Source of the DNA: Azolla caroliniana
Taxonomy: Eukaryota > Polypodiophyta
Assembly: GCA_043228905.1 (NCBI GenBank)
Contig: JBHGNT010000009.1
Location: 18,786,001 to 18,850,000 of the forward strand
DNA length: 64,000 bases
Reading direction: 5' to 3'
Made by a program: the position numbers and the translations under genes. Each line of letters starts with the position of its first letter. Within the stretch, counting starts at the first letter, position 1. Under the pieces are notes generated by a model. That model had not been told where the DNA came from and ran no database searches. It saw only the letters and a program-made list of their open reading frames with translations. Of this stretch, positions 59,254-64,000 are shown piece after piece.

Positions 59254-59895
59254 TGTTGAACACAGCTCCCGGTCACAACCGAGGAATAGGATCAACTCTC
59301 TGGAAACAGGAAATACAAAAAATGCACGAAGACAACAGAGAGAAGAGTACACAGGATGTTTTACGTGGAAAACCCTAAATGGGAAAAACCACGGGAGTCC
59401 ACGAACTCCAACTATCACTATGCGTAGGGAATGTACAATGGCGAGCTGCAAGGCGACGACCTTGAGCTCGCTGTCCTCGCCACAGGCGGCGGTAATACAC
59501 AGAGGCAACGACCTCTTCGTCTCTCTCTCTCTCTCACTCTCTCTCGGCTGCTCTCACTCTCTACCTCTAAGTGAGAAACAAGAAAAATGAGCAACAACAT
59601 AAATTGTTTGCCCTAAGTCATATTTATACACATATGACTTTCGGGCTATTTACAAATATAGCCTCAGGGGCCCTTGACAAACATATTCACAGATATGTCC
59701 CCGCATCCGGATCTCTCTCCGGGTACATCCGTCATCCGGCTCCGTAGCCGGGGTCTTCAACATCCGGCTCCGTAGCCGGGTACTCTTCATCCGGCTTCGT
59801 GCCGGGTACTCTTCATCCTCCGGTTCCGTAACCGCAACCGGGCTTGCCGTCATTCATCTCCGGACATCCCATCCGGAGGGACCGAAATCCCAACA
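59254..59895 (-). repeat. Copia D 3' LTR
   Basis: 642 bp, starting TGTTGGGATTTCGG and ending GTTCAACA on the minus strand; same family as 2259-2773. The stretch 59720-59850 has four or five copies of a CCGGCTCCGTAGCCGG-type hairpin unit absent from the other LTR. A (GA)n tract lies at about 59518-59545, as in the other copy. Confidence 0.85.
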
Positions 59896-59905
59896 AACTC
59901 CCCCT

Positions 59906-62900
59906 TCACTTCGGCATGGGATGTCTCTCCAATCCGATCCTCTTCCGGCATGCTTCCAGCTTGTCGGGTGTGAGCACCTTGGTCAGCATATCCGACCCGT
60001 TTTCGTCCGTGTGGATCTTCGTCAGCACGAACTCCTTGTCTTCTATCCTTTCCCGGATCCAGTTGTATCTACGCTGGATGTGTTTCGTCCGGGAATGGTA
60101 GGCCGCGTTCTTCGCAAGGTGGATGGCACTCTGACTGTCGCAGTAAAGTCGGTACTCCTCCTGCCGGATACCGAGCTCTCTAATGAAGTCCTTCATCCAT
60201 ATTATTTCCTTGCCGGCTTCAACAGCCGCCATGTACTCCGCCTCCGTGGTTGACAACGCAACCGTCTTCTGCAGCCTCGACTGCCACGAAACAACTCCCC
60301 CTGCATACGTAATCACATACCCTGATGTGGACCGGCTGGTATCTGCATCAGCCGACATATCCGAATCGGTAAAGCCGTCGAGTTCGGGCTTACCGGAGCC
60401 GAATTGGAGGCACACGTTTGCCGTGCCCTTCAGGTATCGGAGTATCCACTTGACCGCGTTCCAGTGCTCTTTGCCGGGATTGCTCATGTACCGGCTCACC
60501 ACTCCGACTGCATATCCTATGTCCGGTCTTGTACACACCATTGCGTACATCAAGCTCCCGACGGCAGAGGCATATGGTATCTTCATCATATCCTCCTTTT
60601 CCACTTTTGTCTTGGGACTTTGCTTGCCGGATAACTTGCAGTTTGCCGGGAGGGTCGACCCGACCGGTCTTGCTTCCGACATGTTGAACCAGTGAAGCAC
60701 CTTTGTCACGTACTTCTCCTGTGACAGCCACAACTGCTTCTTCTTCCGGTCCCGGATGATGTGCATCCCTAGTATTTGCCTCGCCGGACCCAGGTCCTTC
60801 ATTGAGAAAGTTCGGTGAAGCGCTTTCTTCAGCATCCGTATCTTGGCCTGGTCCCGTCCGACGATCAACATGTCGTCCACGTACAGGAGGAGTATTAGAA
60901 AGTCTCCTCCTTCGAACTTCTTCACAAACACGCAGTGATCGGACTGCGTTTTGTGGTACCCTTCGTCAGTCATGAAAGAGTCGAACTTCCGGTACCATTG
61001 CCGGGGAGCCTGCTTCAGTCCGTAAAGGCTCTTCTTCAACCGGCACACCAGGTGCTCCTTCCCTTTCTTCTCGAATCCTTCTGGTTGCTGCATGTAGATC
61101 TCTTCTTCGAGGTCACCGTGAAGGAATGCAGTCTTCACGTCCATCTGTTCTACCTCGAGGTCCATGCTTGCCGCTATGCTCAACACCGTCCGGATGGAGG
61201 TCATCTTCACTACCGGGGCAAATATTTCGTCGAAGTCGACGCCCTTCTTCTGCTGGAACCCCTTCACCACGATCCTGGCTTTATATCTCGGGGGTTTTTC
61301 GGCATCTCCCGGTTTCAGCTTGAACACCCACTTGTTTCGAAGTGCCCGCTTTCCTTTCGGCAACTCCACAAGTTCATATGTGTGGTTCTCATGCAGGGAA
61401 TCCATCTCCTCCTGCATGGCACTTAACCACCTGCGGCTATGTGTATCAAGCTTTGCTTCTTCAAAACTCTCCGGCTCCCCCTCGTCGGTTAGTAGCACGT
61501 GCTCTGGTTCCGGAAATCTCCGGGGGGCCCTTCTCTCTCTTAGAGGATATCTCCGTTCCGGAGCTTCGGTAACCGGCTCCTCCGTTTCCTCTTCATCCGA
61601 ATCCATTTCGGGATCGGGGCCGGTTCCGGTATCAGTTTCATCTTCCTCGGCCGGTTCTGTTTCTTCACCGTCTTCGGCCGGATCCTCGAGTGCTAACCGG
61701 TCCCTTGCCGGTCGGGACTGCTCTTCGTAGAGTTGATCCTCACCGGTCAACTTGGAGCTCTTCATCTTCTTCTCCGACTCCCAGTCGGCGAGTGTCTCGT
61801 CCTCCATGAAGATGATATCTCGACTCCTGAATATCTTCTTGTCGACCGGGTCCCATACTCGGTAGCCGAACTCGTCGTTGCCGTAACCGAGGAATATGCA
61901 TGGCCGGGTCTTTGGATCTAACTTTCCTCTCCGGTCCTTTGCCACATGCACGTATGCGAGACACCCAAACACCTTCAGATGCTGGTAGGACACTTCCTTA
62001 CCGGTCCACACTCTCTGTGGCGTGTCTCCATCCAGGGGTACTGAGGGTGATCTATTTATCACATATGTCGCAGTCGACATTGCCTCAGCCCAAAACCCCT
62101 TGGGTAATTTCGCATGCGCCAGCATACTCCGGACCCTCTCCATTATGGTCCGGTTCATCCTCTCGGCCAGCCCGTTCAGTTCCGGCGTCTTCGGCACAGT
62201 AAACTCGAGCCGGATTCCCTTCGAGCGACAGTACTCCTCGAACTGCCCCCGGTATTCCCCTCCGTTATCCGCTCGTATCGCTTTCAGCTTCTTGCCGGAT
62301 TCCCTTTCCACTCTAGCGTGGAGTTCTTTGAAGACGGACAATACTTGGTCCTTTGTCTTCAATGGTGCCGTCCACAGCTTCCGGCTGTGGTCATCAATGA
62401 ATGTCACGAAGTACTGGGCTCCGCCATGTGACTTCGTTTCTACTTGACACACGTCAGTGTGCACCAACTCCAATGGTGCGCTACGTCTCGTCGGTGGTCT
62501 TGAGCGGAAGGAGGTCCGGTTTTGCTTACCGGCCAGACAGTCGGTACACTTCCCCAGTTGTACATGCTTTACCGGTATCAGGTTGTCTTCGGCAAGCCTC
62601 TTCATCCCCTTCTCGCTCATGTGGCACAGTCTCTTGTGCCACAGCTCACCAGCAGTGTCGGCTGCCACGTTCAGCTCCTCCGGACATAGCCGGGAATTCA
62701 TCAGGTACAGTGTGTTGACCTTCCGGGCCCGAGCCACTATCAGGCTCCCTTTGTTGAACTTCATGACACCGTTCCGGATACTACCCGTGTAGCCTTCATC
62801 GTCTAGCCTCCCGGCCGAAATCAGGTTCAATCGAACCTCCGGAACGTGTCGAACATCCTTTAGCAGCATCTTGCATCCGGTTGATGTCATCAGCCACACG

Positions 62901-63979
62901 TCTCCTATGCCGGCAATCCGGCATGTACCTTCATTTCCCATCCGGACACAGCCGTGCTCACCGGCTGTGTAGGATGAGAAATATTTCTTCTCCGGGGTCA
63001 GGTGGAACGACGCTCCGGAATCGACCACCCAGGTCATCTCTTCACCGGCAAGGTTCAGCTCCGTCTCTTCGGTAATGAGCATTATCTCTTCTTCACTTGC
63101 CGCGAGTGCCGTCGTTCCTTTCCGGTCCTGCCCTCGCCGATCCGGACCTCTCCGGTCCGTGGATCCCCGGTATGCACCGTTTCTCTCCGGTGACTTCTTC
63201 GAATCGGTGTCGTCGGCTCCGTTGTCCTTTCGGTAATGCCGACAATTCTTCCGGAAGTGCCCCGGCTTCCCACAGTGGAAGCATGTGGGCCTTCCTCTTG
63301 ACTGCGACCGGGTCCCCGACTTCTCCCGTCTTTGCGGACTCCGGTTCCATTGTCTTCCCCGATCCGATTCGGTAAGCAGCATCTTCGGATCGGAAACCGG
63401 TTCTTTATCTCTCCGACGCGCTTCTTCGTTCAAAATGCTTGTCTTTACCGTTTGTAGAGACAAGTTATCTTCGGTGCAGGAGGTGCTGAGAGTCACCACC
63501 AAGTTCTCCCAGCTTTCCGGCAATGTACACATCAGAATGATGGCTTGCATTGCATCCTCCAACGGGAACTTGATCGCCGCAAGCTGGTTCACGAATCCCA
63601 TGAACGTGCTCACGTGTTCCACCATATTCTCGCCGTCCCGGTACTTGAGGTTCACTATCTTCCTCATCAGGGAGGTCCGGTTCAACGCATTCTTCCTCTC
63701 GTAGAGGCCCGACAGCTTCTTCCACATCTCATATGCGTTGGTGTCGTTCGCCACATGTTGTAGAACGCTTACATCGACATATTGCCGGATCGTCGCTACG
63801 GCTTTCTGGTTCAGGAGCTTCCACTCCGACTCTATTACCCCCTTGGGTATCTCGGCATTGTCGATCGGTTCATACAGGTCTCGGACGATGAGAAGGTCTT
63901 CCATCTTTATCTTCCAGTCGGCGTAGTTCTGTGAGTTCAACACCATCATGCCCGAAGGCCCACTACCGCCGCCTTCCAT
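59906..63979 (-). CDS. Copia D gag-pol polyprotein, intact
   Basis: An uninterrupted frame of 1357 residues. Gag (UBN2-like) occupies residues ~1-200; the CCHC knuckle CFHCGKPGHFRKNC is at 233-246. Protease has DSGA at 320-323. GAG-pre-integrase is LWHKRLCHMSEKGM at about 447; integrase has Asp 509, Asp 571 and Glu 606, spaced as in DDE transposases, and ends with NRSPS. After an acidic linker (~720-840), the reverse transcriptase has YVDD at 1032-1035, and RNase H has YCDSQSAIHLAKN near 1275, ending TKVLTPDKL. Every catalytic residue I looked for is present. The protein would make particles, cut itself, copy RNA and integrate cDNA. The ATG at 63979 follows a short leader. Confidence 0.95.
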   Translation of the reverse strand: MEGGGSGPSGMMVLNSQNYADWKIKMEDLLIVRDLYEPIDNAEIPKGVIESEWKLLNQKAVATIRQYVDVSVLQHVANDTNAYEMWKKLSGLYERKNALNRTSLMRKIVNLKYRDGENMVEHVSTFMGFVNQLAAIKFPLEDAMQAIILMCTLPESWENLVVTLSTSCTEDNLSLQTVKTSILNEEARRRDKEPVSDPKMLLTESDRGRQWNRSPQRREKSGTRSQSRGRPTCFHCGKPGHFRKNCRHYRKDNGADDTDSKKSPERNGAYRGSTDRRGPDRRGQDRKGTTALAASEEEIMLITEETELNLAGEEMTWVVDSGASFHLTPEKKYFSSYTAGEHGCVRMGNEGTCRIAGIGDVWLMTSTGCKMLLKDVRHVPEVRLNLISAGRLDDEGYTGSIRNGVMKFNKGSLIVARARKVNTLYLMNSRLCPEELNVAADTAGELWHKRLCHMSEKGMKRLAEDNLIPVKHVQLGKCTDCLAGKQNRTSFRSRPPTRRSAPLELVHTDVCQVETKSHGGAQYFVTFIDDHSRKLWTAPLKTKDQVLSVFKELHARVERESGKKLKAIRADNGGEYRGQFEEYCRSKGIRLEFTVPKTPELNGLAERMNRTIMERVRSMLAHAKLPKGFWAEAMSTATYVINRSPSVPLDGDTPQRVWTGKEVSYQHLKVFGCLAYVHVAKDRRGKLDPKTRPCIFLGYGNDEFGYRVWDPVDKKIFRSRDIIFMEDETLADWESEKKMKSSKLTGEDQLYEEQSRPARDRLALEDPAEDGEETEPAEEDETDTGTGPDPEMDSDEEETEEPVTEAPERRYPLRERRAPRRFPEPEHVLLTDEGEPESFEEAKLDTHSRRWLSAMQEEMDSLHENHTYELVELPKGKRALRNKWVFKLKPGDAEKPPRYKARIVVKGFQQKKGVDFDEIFAPVVKMTSIRTVLSIAASMDLEVEQMDVKTAFLHGDLEEEIYMQQPEGFEKKGKEHLVCRLKKSLYGLKQAPRQWYRKFDSFMTDEGYHKTQSDHCVFVKKFEGGDFLILLLYVDDMLIVGRDQAKIRMLKKALHRTFSMKDLGPARQILGMHIIRDRKKKQLWLSQEKYVTKVLHWFNMSEARPVGSTLPANCKLSGKQSPKTKVEKEDMMKIPYASAVGSLMYAMVCTRPDIGYAVGVVSRYMSNPGKEHWNAVKWILRYLKGTANVCLQFGSGKPELDGFTDSDMSADADTSRSTSGYVITYAGGVVSWQSRLQKTVALSTTEAEYMAAVEAGKEIIWMKDFIRELGIRQEEYRLYCDSQSAIHLAKNAAYHSRTKHIQRRYNWIRERIEDKEFVLTKIHTDENGSDMLTKVLTPDKLEACRKRIGLERHPMPK

Positions 63980-64000
63980 TTTCTGTGTTACCGTCGCTCT

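Larger units (their letters stand above)
59254..64000 (-). mobile_element. Copia D: intact-looking Copia element, 5' LTR beyond the window
   Basis: On the minus strand: gag-pol ORF (63979-59906), a short polypurine region (gaagggggagttt) and the 3' LTR (59895-59254). The 5' LTR and primer-binding site should lie just beyond 64000. The element is GC-rich compared with the AT-rich host DNA. It lies in the 5' leader of the LINE. The 5 bases next to the LTR at 59249-59253 (atatc) are the expected target duplication. Confidence 0.9.

Noticed and set aside
60183-63704. Numerous plus-strand open frames opposite Copia D
   Set aside because: They are mirror frames of the GC-rich polyprotein on the minus strand.

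Overview
This is a window of land-plant nuclear DNA, most likely from a flowering plant. The evidence is GT-AG introns of about 0.1 to 4.7 kb, plant-type Copia and chromodomain Gypsy retrotransposons, L1-type LINEs, and plant housekeeping genes (a RAN1/HMA7-type copper ATPase and a GID8-type LisH-CTLH protein). The background is AT-rich and full of (CT)n, (CA)n and (ATTT)n microsatellites. I could not identify the species.

Layout. Bases 1-3050 are a nested stack of transposons: Copia A sits inside an internally deleted Copia B, and Copia B abuts an inverted Gypsy fragment. At 3116-3641 lies the 3' end of a gene with the C-terminal half of a beta-class N4/N6 DNA methyltransferase fold. Bases 4715-8316 are the 3' part of a dead chromodomain Gypsy element with its 3' LTR, followed by a LINE fragment (8430-8990). 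Bases 9000-17140 are AT-rich and mostly featureless, ending in tandem repeats.

Bases 17887-25721 (+) hold a complete nine-exon copper-transporting P1B-ATPase. Its first intron is built from about ten decayed copies of its own 5' splice-site region. Bases 28640-35291 (+) hold a ten-exon reading frame. Its last four exons resemble the coiled coil of the centriole protein SAS-4/CPAP (CENPJ), which is unexpected in a plant. An RTE-like LINE lies directly downstream. Bases 39254-40024 (+) are an intact single-exon P-loop kinase. Bases 41987-49747 (-) are a GID8-like gene; its 4.7 kb intron 4 contains a minisatellite and a tandem array of LTRs from a deleted Copia.

From 50340 to the right edge the DNA is mostly transposon: LINE pieces, a LINE with the inversion expected from twin priming, a possible miniature LTR element, and a nearly full-length dead L1-type LINE (53545-59253, -). 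That LINE is split by a 133 bp palindrome resembling two head-to-head Gypsy LTR ends. At the right edge is an apparently intact, GC-rich Copia element (59254 to beyond 64000, -) inserted into the LINE's upstream part.

The host genes are not an operon. The copper ATPase would act in secretory membranes, the GID8 protein in an E3 ubiquitin-ligase complex, and the other two are less certain. Exon limits were chosen by reading phase, GT-AG borders and remembered family sequences; no search was run.
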